NCBI GenBank assembly: GCA_004151065.3
Contig: NWUY0304111726.1
Location: forward strand, 15,428 to 25,898
Direction of reading: 5' to 3'
Source of the DNA: Larix sibirica
Lineage: Eukaryota > Streptophyta > Pinopsida > Pinales > Pinaceae
Length of the DNA stretch: 10,471 nt
Both the position numbers and the translations under genes were made by a program. Under the pieces are notes generated by a model that had not been told where the DNA came from, did not search any database, and saw nothing but the letters and a program-made list of their open reading frames with translations. Below, piece after piece: positions 1 to 9,209 of the stretch (position 1 is its first letter; each line of letters begins with the position of its first letter).

Positions 1-940
1 TTTAATTACTTTTCATAATATTTTATTTTATTGTGTTTTTTCTTCGTCTTTAAAATAAGTCTCTTTTGGACACTTCTTTCTATGAGGATACTAATATTAT
101 TTATATTAAATAATAAAGATCTTTTAATAAAAATATTTATTATTTAATAAAGTTTTTTATTATCTAAAATTTAAAAGTAAGTTGTGCGTTAGATTTGATG
201 GTATATTAATTTTTAAAGTTAGATCACTAATTATGATGTAGGCATTTTTATATATGAGGGTGGGTATGACATGCATCGTTCTCAATTCGTCGTCATTCTA
301 ACGAATCAATGCATGCCACAAGTCCCATAACCCACATTGTTGCGTGCTGAAGAAGTTTTTGTTTGTCTGGTTGTGTGTTCGAGAATTTCACTATGTCCAC
401 ATCTGTTTTTTGTGTCCTGTAATATGTTGCTGAGAGCATATCCCTATTATAGGTCTACTTCACGGCCCCAAATTGTTGATCGTTCAAACCATTCAGGACC
501 AGACTGAAGCCTCGCTCTCTGATATATATGGGCTTGCTTTTGTAGGGAACCAAAGTGATCACCCTGCCATCTCTCTTAATATTGCCTTTATTAAATTGCT
601 TTGCCTCCATAGCATTTGCAACATTTCTTATCTCAGTAAGCTATCTGAGGTACAATGGTAAATAGAATAGAGACAAGGGAGAGGTTGGAGGATCTTAGGA
701 AGTGTGGAGCGAATTTCGTGCCTCTCTCACCCCTAACATTTCTCTAGAGAGCGACAACTATGTATGTGAATCAGAGGCTCGTAATTTGTACAAACACTTT
801 ATTTTTTATAGGAATCCCTGAAATATATGCATATCCCAAGTTTATGTTACTTTTTTTAAACAAAGAATGAGCATAGGTGCATTAACCAAATACACCATAT
901 ATATTAACCTAACCTCTATTATCTTTTAACAGTCCCTTGT
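1..940. other. AT-rich intergenic region, no gene seen
   Basis: The first 200 bases are very AT-rich. The remainder is mixed sequence with many stops in all frames. The only open stretch, 473-661 on the plus strand, begins with TTG, is 62 codons long and has no recognisable domain, so I do not call it a gene. Two ATGCAT-type motifs sit near 272 and 309. They could be RY-like motifs by sequence alone, but there is no gene nearby for them to control. Confidence 0.6.
104..149. repeat. Short AT-only inverted repeat
   Basis: The 14 bases at 104-117 are the exact reverse complement of 136-149, separated by an 18-base spacer. Both arms contain only A and T, and in such AT-rich DNA this can arise by chance. 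It could form a small cruciform or hairpin, but no function is indicated. Confidence 0.45.
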
Positions 941-1090
941 TATCGAAGTGGGATCTGCCTTTGGCTTAAATGCCAATGATGAAGTGGTACCTATTCTATC
1001 AAATTCACCCAAGACTTGCACTTAGCCTTGTCCTTTGAGATACACCAAATATGTGGTCCATCAAGGTCACCAACATTTCACCCAGTCTTG

Positions 1091-1168
1091 GATGTGGTAG
1101 TTTACTCCGTTGAAGGTGCTCCAACATATATTTCATATGGTTTCAGATGTGGTTGTTAACTCCATTGA
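1091..1168 (+). repeat. Two degenerate 23-bp direct repeats
   Basis: Positions 1091-1113 and 1146-1168 share 20 of 23 bases, offset by 55 bases. Both copies start GATGTGGT and end in TTGA. They lie in an unassigned stretch (940-1300) with no gene. The repeat may be a relic of local duplication or of an old retroelement. Confidence 0.4.
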
Positions 1169-1299
1169 TCACATTGATGTGGCAACATGTTTTTTGAGGG
1201 TTTGAAACCATGCCTGAGCATTATGAAAGTGCTTTGATTTCACCACTTGACCACAACCCGATTGACAACCAATCCTCCATTGTTTTTTTCAAAGTAATG

Positions 1300-2100
1300 G
1301 TTATGGAATTTCGTTAAAACACACTGCGGGTGAAACCACACAATGACTTACAAAATTAAAAAAATGCTACATCTAGGTTCTGGGAAGAATTAGAAACTGC
1401 CCATGGTAAATACCAACTAAACAGAATTAAGACCTCTAACTTAATATAATACAAGTGTATTCTTTAAAAAACTGACCCATTAAAAATATATATTGGCAAA
1501 ACATAGAACTAAAAAGAGAAACTTTACTGCCCTAGATGGGGTTGGGCACACACTCCCCATGGATTGAGGGGTTGGAGGCAACAAGAATTCCTTTGAGACT
1601 CGCATGCTGCACCAGAGGTGGGGGCATCATCCCCTTGGTAGGGACCTTTAGTGGCATACTGGGTGGTAGTTAACTCTCGATGTTGCATACAGACACTACC
1701 CATGGTAGTCCATGACTCTGATTCCCAAGCCTTCAAATTGCTCAACTGCTCTTTAATTTCCCAAATAAGAGTGCCTCTCTGCTTATTTCCTTTTATAGGT
1801 CAAGAGGTCGAGGTTGGAAATATTCTTTCCACATTTCATGAGACCCTTCATGAACCCTGGAGTTCCACACCTAGAGTGCACAAATAGGAGGTGTGATCCA
1901 CGAGCTTGGTAGAGTTCCAATGCTGTAGAGATCATAGATTGGTGTAGACCCTCGATAGTGGGTGAGGACCTAAAGCTTGTCACTAGGTGGAATTGATGGA
2001 GGACACAGTTGCTGAGAGCCACTGAGAGTCCAAGGAGGAGCAGTTGTTGTGCAACACTAGAGGCCTGCGAAAAGGGTCCCAAGACAAAGATAGAGAAGAA
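1300..2100. other. Unassigned region with open minus-strand frames
   Basis: No supported gene. The minus strand is open for 73 codons at 1524-1745 and for 99 codons at 1783-2082, but both frames begin with TTG rather than ATG and neither shows a domain I recognise. Base composition here is less AT-rich than in the flanks. The sequence may be old transposon or pseudogene debris, but I cannot assign a family. Confidence 0.35.
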
Positions 2101-2103
2101 TGA

Positions 2104-2165
2104 ACATTTACATTTGTAAGCTTCTACTTTTGTTGGTGTTCTCTTTCACATTTACATTTGTAAGC
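2104..2165 (+). repeat. Exact 18-bp direct repeat
   Basis: An 18-base word (ACATTTACATTTGTAAGC) occurs at 2104-2121 and again at 2148-2165, a 44-base offset. The copies are identical. There is no coding context. It could be a short local duplication; it is too short to call a target-site duplication. Confidence 0.55.
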
Positions 2166-3670
2166 ATATATTCATTTCACCCGTCAACAACAGCCTATCG
2201 GCATGTCATTGCACCTTTTTGGGGAAATTACTAGTTGTAATGTGTTTTGAGGGAGGTATGTAATTCCTTGCATGCTCAACATATAGTTGATAGGTGACAA
2301 CAAAGAATAATTAATAACAAAAAAATGTTGTGTCGGATATGTTAAAAGTGAAGTGAATTACATTACATATTGAGGTCAATAATATAGAATAAAATGCATA
2401 TAGATATAAGTGAAACATGATGTTACTACAACTAGCCTAGATCTATTGATATCTATAATGCACAAAGTGCTACCTTTTTTAGAATATAAAGATTTGAGGA
2501 AAGGTTTGCACTTCAAATGATTTTGAAAGATTTAGAATTAAGATGAATTTACATTAATTAATTCTTTTCATATTGGTTTGTGTGTTGGATGCTTAATAAT
2601 AATATATTAATGTCAAAAGCAAAGAATTAGTATGTAGAAATAAAAGGGAGATGAATGCATATTATTAGAAGTGCCAGGACAATAAGAAAATCAACTTAAT
2701 ACATTTTAATTTGGAGAACTAATTCTATCAATGCTATTGACTAAAATTAAATATGATATATCATTTTAATAACTATTTGAGTATCCTAAATCATTAATGT
2801 ATAATTTATATAGATGAGTATTATTTAAAATTAACTAATTTTTTACCATTTTGAATAATAAGATGCAATATTTGTTAAGGCTTTGTAAATAGTGTAGTAA
2901 GTTAAGTGGACTTGATTGTAGATAAAATTCCATATCTTAAGTCACAAGAATCTTGAGATACATAACCTCCCAATAAATTTTAAATAAATTATTCAAAATC
3001 ATGAAAAATTGGTTACTTGTGATTAATATTTATGAACATGAATTTATGTAAAGAATCTTGAAAATGATATATCAACTATTAGATTGCAAAAGCATTTCAA
3101 TATCTAGAGTTAAAATTTCTTAAAAAATTAAATATATTTGTTTATACTTTTTAGAAAAAAAAACCATATATATATAACTTTTATTTTTAATATAAAAAAT
3201 TATCTATATAGAAATTAAATTTTAAAATCCAATTCAATTAAAATATGAAGGTTATAATATAATGAGTAAGTTAAATGGTAGACGATTTACACTTTTTTGT
3301 GATTTTAGTGAAATTTTGGCGACATGATTTTTGCTGAAATCACAATTATTATTGTCTAAATTGTAATTTTGATTGCAGAAATAAATTCAACCACCTCGAC
3401 TCTTATGAAAATATAATGTAGATTAATAGCCACTAAGATCATAAAACTATGTGCTTGGTTTGAAAAATTTACTAAAATCTACAATGTAACAACAAACCTT
3501 TGAGAAGCACCCAATTATAAATTTCCAACCATCCAAAATTGTAATTTCAACAATTTCCCAAAAAAAAAAAATCACCCATATGCAAAAATGTTGATATGGT
3601 TTATCCTTATGCATCATTTATATTATTCTCGTGACAAACAATTTTCCAATCAAATTCCAATTCTGACAGC
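2166..3670. other. AT-rich gene-free stretch
   Basis: No open frame of useful length is seen on either strand. The sequence is dominated by A and T runs, including a 12-base A tract at 3560-3571. A small perfect 8-bp inverted repeat pairs 3298-3305 with 3337-3344. I see no RNA gene, transposon terminus or coding remnant that I could defend. Confidence 0.6.
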
Positions 3671-3673
3671 ACG

Positions 3674-3804
3674 CACGAGAGAAATGGTTTGTAAAGCTTT
3701 ACTTTATACACCCAAAACTTTACTGGAGTGAAGTAGTTTCACGAGAGAAATGGTTTGTAAAGCTTACTTTATACACCCAAAACTTTAGTGGAGTGAAGCA
3801 GTCT
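3674..3804 (+). repeat. Tandem duplication of about 66 bp upstream of the gene
   Basis: Copy 1 (3674-3739, 66 bp) is followed directly by copy 2 (3740-3804, 65 bp). The copies differ by a one-base deletion and about three substitutions, so the duplication is fairly recent. Each copy contains CACGAGAGAAATGG near its start and ATACACCCAAAAC in its middle. It ends about 600 bases before the TMKL1-like start codon, so it could lie in the distal promoter and double any binding site it carries. No known cis-element is asserted. Confidence 0.85.
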
Positions 3805-4401
3805 CGAGATTATCGTAATAGCATTCCCTCGGTTGAGGCAGGCCATAGATATGTGCGTTCTTTTACTCTGTCAAACAATAAAAAAAATATATCGCTGCAA
3901 GACACCAATGAGCTGATCATATCACCTTTATAAGGATATGCATATAATCATAATGAACGGCTGTACCAGTGATTCCATTAAGCCTAAAACGGAAACCCCA
4001 AACCCAACTGAGGCAGGCTAATTCAATCGCTTCTTTGCACGGTTCTCCATCTTGGCCCATGGGGAATGCAGCTTTCACTAGAATAGACCGCACATTGTCG
4101 AGTTTGGCACTCCAACGACATTTTAAAAGTTGTTTTGTTTTGCCCAACGTCTGTTTTGCTGTCACAAGGACTGCCTCCAAGGCTCCAAGGCACCTCTTCC
4201 CCACGTTGCATTCATTGGTTTTCTCTGAAACTCCACCGCCTCTCGTTGTCATGGGACACAGCCATGCAATCTCCATAATTGCTAATCTATCTGAAACAAA
4301 CTAAAATCGGGGTCTGAACTATTCGTCTGATATAACAGAAGGACATGATAACAGAAGCCTAAGCAATTGGGTTGGTAGTTCTGCATTTGGGTTTTGTACA
4401 A
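3805..4401 (+). promoter_or_regulatory. Presumed promoter and 5' leader of the TMKL1-like gene
   Basis: This is the stretch between the tandem duplication and the receptor start codon. A TATA-like word (TATAAGG, 3929-3935) lies about 470 bases before the ATG; it would imply a leader of over 400 bases, unless the real start lies nearer. From 3917 to 4304 both strands are open for over 110 codons in one frame. The minus-strand frame begins with ATG (4274-4276) and ends at 3917; it matches nothing I recognise. The plus-strand frame starts with GTG. I treat both as incidental. A transcription start cannot be fixed from sequence alone. Confidence 0.35.
4345..4362 (+). promoter_or_regulatory. Five-codon upstream ORF in the leader
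   Basis: ATG at 4345-4347 is followed by four sense codons and a TAA stop at 4360-4362, encoding MITEA. It ends 39 bases before the main ATG and is in the same frame, so its stop also rules out an in-frame N-terminal extension from upstream. If the transcript starts before 4345, this short ORF could dampen initiation at 4402. Conservation is unknown. Confidence 0.4.
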
Positions 4402-7017
4402 ATGGGCTTTGTTTCGCTATTACTGGCCTTGCTGTCCATGTACATTGTTCCAGGAGGAAGCAAGATTGAATCAGATGCAAGTATACTGCTGGGCATAAAG
4501 CAGTCCTTACAAGGGGATTCTGATAACATTATGCTGTCATCATGGAATGCTTCAGTCCCGTTCTGTGAATGGGGAGGTGTGAAATGGGCATATGAAAATG
4601 GGTCTCTGCTAGACTGCAAAAACACTTATGAGGGCACCCAAAATCTGGCTTCTGCTAAAAAATCATCTTTGGTGGTTTACAGCATCGAGCTCGCTGCTGC
4701 AGGACTTGGTGGAACGGTTCCAAAGGAAATAGCGAAGCTTCTACATTTGGAGAAGCTCTACTTGGGAGTTAACATGCTCGGAGGGCCTATACCTTTAGAG
4801 CTTGGGAATAGTGCTAGGCTCATGTCTGTTTCATTATCAGGGAATAAGCTCAATGGCAGCATTCCTCCTTCAGTATGGAATCTCTGTGGACAGCTTGTGG
4901 ATCTTCTCCTAGATGGTAATGATTTGAGCGGTTCCATACCAGAGCCTGCTTTGCCTAATGTTAAATGCACTAATTTGCAGATTTTAGACTTGAGCAATAA
5001 CAATCTGCAAGGACCTGTGCCTCTGTTTCTTGGACAGTTTCATGGCCTGCAAGAGCTGGATCTGAGCAATAACTCTTTGTCTGGTACAATACCTGAAGCT
5101 CTTGTCCATCTGAATTTATCTAGTTTGAATTTGGCCCTTAACAATCTCAGTGGGTCCATTCCGATGTTTTCACAGAGTTTTGGCAATGAGTCATTTGCAG
5201 GAAACAGGCTCTGTGGGCCGCCTCTTACACCTTGTGCAGGAACTCAAGTTCAGAGGCATTCTGGACTGAGCTCTGGGGCAGTTGCAGGCATTGTTATTGC
5301 ATTGATGACAGCCATTGTTATCTGTGGGTCCTTATTGATAGGAATTGTAAGTGCCCACAACAGGAAAGCGCTGGGAGGGGGAGGGGACCCTTCTTTAAAT
5401 GAATTTGAAGATGAAGAAACAGGGGAGGGCAGATTGGTGCTTTTTGAAGGTGGGGAGCATCTCACAGTGGATGATGTGCTGAACGCAACAGGCCAAGTAT
5501 TGGGAAAGACCAGCTATGGCACTGTCTACAGGGCCAAGCTTAGCCAGGGAGGAACTATTGCGCTGAGGCTTCTCAGGGAAGGCACTTGCAAGGACAGAAA
5601 AGAATTCCTGCCTGTAATTAAGGATTTGGGTCGGCTTCGGCATGAAAATATAGTCCCTCTCAGAGCATTTTATGAAGGAGCAAGAGAGAAGCTTCTTGTA
5701 TATGATTATCTGCAGAAAGGCAACTTGGCTGACCTTCTTCATGGTAAGTTGTCATCTTGAAACCCAAGGCTAAGGAAGAATTTCTCTATTGTCTTTTGTT
5801 ACTTCTGCAAAAATAGTAAAACCTATAAGATTACAGCCTCCATTTCTGGGGTATCAACTGTACATAGATTACAAAAATTCCACTAAAGTCTGGCCTTGAA
5901 AGCTGGCTATGTCCTCTACGACCAACAAAACAGCTTTCGTAGGGGCCTGTGAAACAGGCCATTGCACTGATATATCTGAGGGCCTTTCGGCTTCTACATC
6001 ATCTTGTAATTTCTCTATTGTTGAAGAGACATGCATTTCACATTAAAAAGAAATGCAGTTCTCCCAAAGATATCACAAGTAGCAAAGACTATTACTCTAC
6101 CACGCCAGCATCCATAGTCCACTTCCACTTGCACATTGAGGTTCGGATTGCAAAATTAAGATTGAAGAGGCCATGGTCTAACCAAATATTTAAAATATGA
6201 ATAATGAAGATTGCAATAGAATTCTGCATCTCACATATGCATAAGTTAGGCTCTAGATTAAATGTGAAGTCTTTGCAATGCTCTCTCCTAAATTCAGTGA
6301 AATTTCTATCTTGTAGGTCTGTGGGCTGGGGCCTTAGTTTGTCTTATTGATGCAAAAAGATCCTTTGCTTTTGCAGATACTCGAGGTGGGAGGCCAGCTT
6401 TGAGCTGGGCTCGCAGGCACAAGATTGCTCTTGGAGCAGCAAGAGGACTTGCCCACCTTCACACCGGGCTTGAAACGCCCATCATTCATGGCAACCTCAA
6501 ATCCAAGAATGTTTTGGTGGATGAATACTATGTAGCACATCTGACTGATTATAGTCTAGACCGGTTAATGACTCCGTCATCTGCTGCTCAGATGATGAAT
6601 GCATCTACACTTGAAGGCTACAAAGCTCCTGAGCTCCAGAAGATGAAAAAGGCCAATACCAAGACTGATATATACAGCTTTGGCATTCTCCTGTTAGAAA
6701 TACTAATTGGCAAGAGGCCAGGCAAGAGTGAGAACTCTGCTGAAATTGTGGATTTGCCTTCTATTGTGAAGACTGCTGTATTGGAGGAGAGTACGTTGGA
6801 GCTGTTTGATGTTGATATCTTGAGGGGAATGAGAAGTCCTGTAGATGATGGATTACTTCGAGCACTTCAACTTGCTATGGGCTGCTGTGCACCTTCTCCA
6901 TCGGTGAGGCCAGATGTTAAGGCTGTCATGCAACAGCTCGAGGAGATAAGGCCCAAGACTCATTCTGCTTTATATACTCCCACTGATACTAGGAGTGAAC
7001 TAGAGCTTGCATTTTAG
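4402..7017 (+). CDS. TMKL1: TMKL1-like LRR receptor pseudokinase, two exons
   Basis: Coding sequence joins 4402-5743 and 6377-7017, giving 660 residues; Arabidopsis TMKL1 is of similar length. I chose ATG 4402 because the longer open frame begins with TTG and an in-frame TAA sits at 4360. Residues 1-20 look like a signal peptide. An LRR N-terminal cap (about 25-72, with SSWNASVPFCEWGGVKW at 46-62) is followed by about seven LRRs (90-257), a Cys pair (C271, C278), a membrane span (about 293-316), a Gly/acidic juxtamembrane stretch (323-342) and a kinase-like domain (about 355-638). The kinase fold is kept, but catalytic residues are replaced: the ATP-lysine site is ALR (R389), HRD is HGN (485-487), and DFG is DYS (505-507); the second glycine of the glycine loop is T370. 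APE (530-532) and the late Arg (R625) remain. This matches the TMKL1 signature (for example LLREGTCKDR and IIHGN). The family knowledge points to a plasma-membrane receptor acting by binding and scaffolding rather than phosphotransfer; its ligand is unknown. Several N-glycosylation sequons lie in the ectodomain. Confidence 0.93.
5744..6376 (+). other. Intron of the TMKL1-like gene (633 bp, phase 1)
   Basis: The donor is ATG|GTAAGT at 5743/5744. The acceptor follows a pyrimidine-rich tract ending TTTTGCAG at 6376. The intron splits a codon after its first base: exon 1 supplies G and exon 2 supplies AT, giving Asp448. Joining here restores the continuous kinase-like reading LLHD-TRGGRPALSWARRH, which aligns with Arabidopsis TMKL1 at the same place. 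An intron near the LLHG region is typical of LRR-III-type receptor kinases. The open frame inside (5949-6200) begins with GTG and is not a gene. If the intron is retained, translation stops at 5758-5760 after five extra residues. Confidence 0.92.
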
Positions 7018-7258
7018 CTTCATGTTCATTTTTGGTAATCACCTTTTGGCAGTATTTTGCCTCTCCATCTGCATTCTTTACTCTGCTTTTTCTATTGCTT
7101 TGATGGCATCTTTAATGTATCATGTAGAAGACATCTTTCAAAGCCACGGGAGTAAATGCCCTAACAAGGCAGCAATGGACAAATCCACAATTTGCATGGT
7201 TAGACCCTAGTAGTAGGGATGGATGTAATTATCCACAGAGTTAAGGTATTGAAAGGGC

Positions 7259-7417
7259 TTGCCATTTTGTTTCTTTGGGAGGATCCTGCGCCAGTGTCTG
7301 GCGTTTTGAATGAACTTCACCCATCATTCAGATCTGAATTATAGGTGAAGAAGTTCACTCGAAATGTCAGACACTAAACCCCAACGCAGGGTCCTCCTGA
7401 ACAGAACATAATGGCAA
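7259..7417. repeat. Long imperfect inverted repeat (hairpin or MITE-like)
   Basis: The two arms pair over most of 159 bases. The outer 8 bases TTGCCATT (7259-7266) match AATGGCAA (7410-7417). Then 7275-7290 pairs with 7385-7400 (16 bp, three G-U), and 7293-7317 pairs with 7351-7375 (25 positions, one mismatch and three G-U). The loop holds a 14-base palindrome (7326-7339). An asymmetric internal loop separates the two stems. It could be a decayed foldback transposon (MITE) or a small-RNA precursor hairpin; I see no clear target-site duplication and do not recognise a known miRNA. Confidence 0.8.
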
Positions 7418-7718
7418 CATTAAAACCTGCTAAAACCTTCGCTCATTAATTGAAAAGGCTTGTCAAATATGTTTTGAGAGTAGATATTCTGGATCAAAAC
7501 CATCTTTGATAGTAATTTCAACCCATTTCTTTTATTTTTGCTTTTTGGTAAAAGATTATAAAGAGTTGAAGTCCTATACAATGTCTATTATCGATCTGTA
7601 TGTCATTTGTGGCCTTGTTCGGTTGGTAATGTGAAGATCCATGTTATTCAGACATCTCTTTCCATCTCAAGGTCTTGGTCTTAAAGTTTTCATGCAGAAT
7701 GTTATAAATAAGCTTCTG

Positions 7719-7724
7719 AATAAA
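7719..7724 (+). terminator. Candidate polyadenylation signal
   Basis: AATAAA at 7719-7724 is the first canonical polyadenylation hexamer after the receptor stop codon, about 700 bases downstream. This is only a motif match in AT-rich DNA and could be incidental. Confidence 0.3.
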
Positions 7725-7740
7725 GTATAAACCTTTCAAT

Positions 7741-8433
7741 ATTTTCTTTGTCCAAATTATTTGAGGATCAAAATACAGTTACTTCTGTTGTTTCCACTGC
7801 GCAGAATAAGGGATCGACATAGTATCTAATACAATATAAATTTGACTGTAACATGAAGAAAGCTCATACAAGCCATAACAATACTCAGTGAACCAACTTC
7901 TATGCTGGTATTCATGGAGAGTCTCTCAATGTGGAGCTCTATATCATGGTACCATGACAAAATAGACAATAAGTTAGTTTATGGTTGAGAAACTCAGATC
8001 CATGCCATATGACAATTTCAAAATTCACATTGATCTTCTTGATTACATCTGCATTTGGTTTGGTTGTCCTTTATGTTTTTCGGTTATGTCCTCTTGAAGT
8101 AATTCAAACATGAAGTTACTCTTAAAATCATCCTCCCCACCCTATTTTGCTTTGAAGCTTTTGGAAAAAGACAGCAATGTGCCAAAACCAAAAGAGCCTC
8201 ACTTTGTTTATATTATTGAAAAATAAAGGATACTGATGAGAAGAGATCCATTGGTAGTTCATTGGAGTTATGTAGCTGGATTATTACATAATCAGCTAAT
8301 ATATAAATCTTTGCTCTGACAATTAAAATTAACTGCAAACTATCATAACCCACTAATTCTAATATGCTTGTTGATGTGCATCTGCTCTCGTAACATCTTT
8401 CCTCTGCAAGTTGCATCTAAGTAACCCAACGAA
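7741..8433. other. Gene-free stretch
   Basis: No supported gene. The longest frame is a minus-strand stretch of 67 codons at 8213-8416, with no recognisable domain or codon pattern. No RNA gene, transposon end or repeat stands out. Confidence 0.55.
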
Positions 8434-8610
8434 TTACTTGGTAAGAAAGTCATTTGGAACCACAGCATTTTCCTCCTCTACAAGCAGGAATCTCATAACC
8501 TTCAAAGACAGATTTTCCATCTCTTCTATTATTCTCATATCCTCCAAAGATATAGCCTTTCCACCATTTCCATTATAGAAAGCAAGAATAGGTACGCCAA
8601 GCCCACAACC
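8434..8610 (-). pseudogene. Coding-like minus-strand fragment of unknown family
   Basis: The minus strand is open for 58 codons, from just after a TGA (8611-8613) to a TAA (8434-8436). The predicted peptide looks protein-like: GCGLGVPILAFYNG near its start, then a charged, probably helical stretch including EDMRIIEEMENLSLKVM. There is no ATG at its head. It lies downstream, in the same orientation, of the Gag-like remnant. It might be a further part of that element, or the last exon of an unrelated gene, since a possible acceptor (GTGCTTTTAG) precedes it. I do not recognise the family. Confidence 0.35.
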
Positions 8611-8724
8611 TCACCTAAAAGCACAACCCACATTGACCATCACCTATTCATTCCCAACACTTGAAGGGTCCGATACCTTTGTATCTATGCTTGTTGGTTC
8701 CATGCACACGCTCATGGTTGCTCT

Positions 8725-8919
8725 TTAAAGCAGCACATCATTCTCAATAGTGGCAAGTTGGCAACCGAGTCCCCTTCGATGTTCATCAGTTGCATCCATT
8801 GTGAGCAGGTCCGCAGACATATATTTTGCAACCCCAGGTAATGTGTCCTTGATTTCCACTGTGGTTTTCACACATCCTTTTGTCTCCAAGTTGTTGCTTT
8901 GACCTTCATTGCATTGCAT
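8725..8919 (-). pseudogene. Coding-like minus-strand fragment, possible Gag tail
   Basis: An ATG-started 64-codon frame runs from 8919 to a TAA at 8725-8727. The later part is protein-like, including KYMSADLLTMDATDEHRR. It overlaps the end of the Gag-like remnant in a different frame, as expected if a frameshift separates two parts of one ancestral gene. The reading frame continues past its stop for another 25 codons before the next stop. The family is not recognisable by itself; assignment to the Gag element is inference from position and orientation. Confidence 0.35.
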
Positions 8920-9119
8920 TTCTTATTATCTGCAGATAATGTTTGAATGTCACTAGTAAAAACTTTATTATTCATTCTTTTCCTCTTAAAGGAGTTGCAA
9001 TTGTTGAAACGTCTCTGAAACAAGTTTTTTAAGCATAATTACCACATTACCATGACTATGTGTTGCATGCTTTTCAATACTATAACCATGACATCATCAT
9101 CAACTGTGGCACCTATTCC

Positions 9120-9209
9120 CAAGCGGACTGTGGACATGAATGACAGAACTTCCACTCTGTGGTACAAGCGGACTGTGGACATGAATGACAGAACTTCCAC
9201 TCAGTGGTG
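9120..9209 (+). repeat. 45-bp tandem duplication
   Basis: Copy 1 (9120-9164) and copy 2 (9165-9209) match at 43 of 45 positions; the differences are at 9158/9203 and 9164/9209. The unit is a multiple of three, so every frame across it stays open or closed alike and shows the same 15 residues twice. It lies inside the Gag-like remnant and probably arose after the element died, given how alike the copies are. Confidence 0.9.

Larger units (their letters stand above)
7018..7740 (+). other. Presumed 3' untranslated region of the TMKL1-like gene
   Basis: This stretch follows the TAG stop at 7015-7017. It has no supported ORF; the plus frame at 7007-7210 only overlaps the end of the receptor coding region. 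It contains the long hairpin at 7259-7417. The first canonical AATAAA downstream is at 7719-7724, so the transcript could end near 7740. Plant polyadenylation often uses weaker signals, so the true end could be closer to the stop codon. Confidence 0.4.

Noticed and set aside
473-661. 62-codon plus-strand ORF
   Set aside because: TTG start, short, and no recognisable domain.
1229-1250. Possible degenerate copia primer-binding site on the minus strand (TGGTGAAATCAAAGC)
   Set aside because: It departs from TGGTATCAGAGC by an insertion and substitutions, and no LTR boundary is visible beside it.
2400-3600. tRNA, rRNA or CRISPR features
   Set aside because: I saw no cloverleaf-like segment with conserved tRNA boxes, no rRNA-like stretch, and no regularly spaced repeats with unique spacers anywhere in the window.
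4372-4401. N-terminal extension of the receptor by ten residues
   Set aside because: It begins with TTG, not ATG. The next in-frame ATG at 4402 opens directly into a hydrophobic signal peptide, as expected for this receptor family.
5744-5760. Exon 1 reading on to the TGA at 5758-5760 as the true protein end
   Set aside because: ATG|GTAAGT is a strong donor, and splicing to 6377 restores the continuous kinase-like domain that matches TMKL1.
5949-6200. 83-codon plus-strand ORF within the intron
   Set aside because: It starts with GTG, has no recognisable domain and lies wholly within the intron.
7007-7210. 67-codon plus-strand ORF overlapping the end of the receptor gene
   Set aside because: It overlaps the last codons of the receptor in another frame and lies in the presumed 3' UTR. 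No recognisable features.
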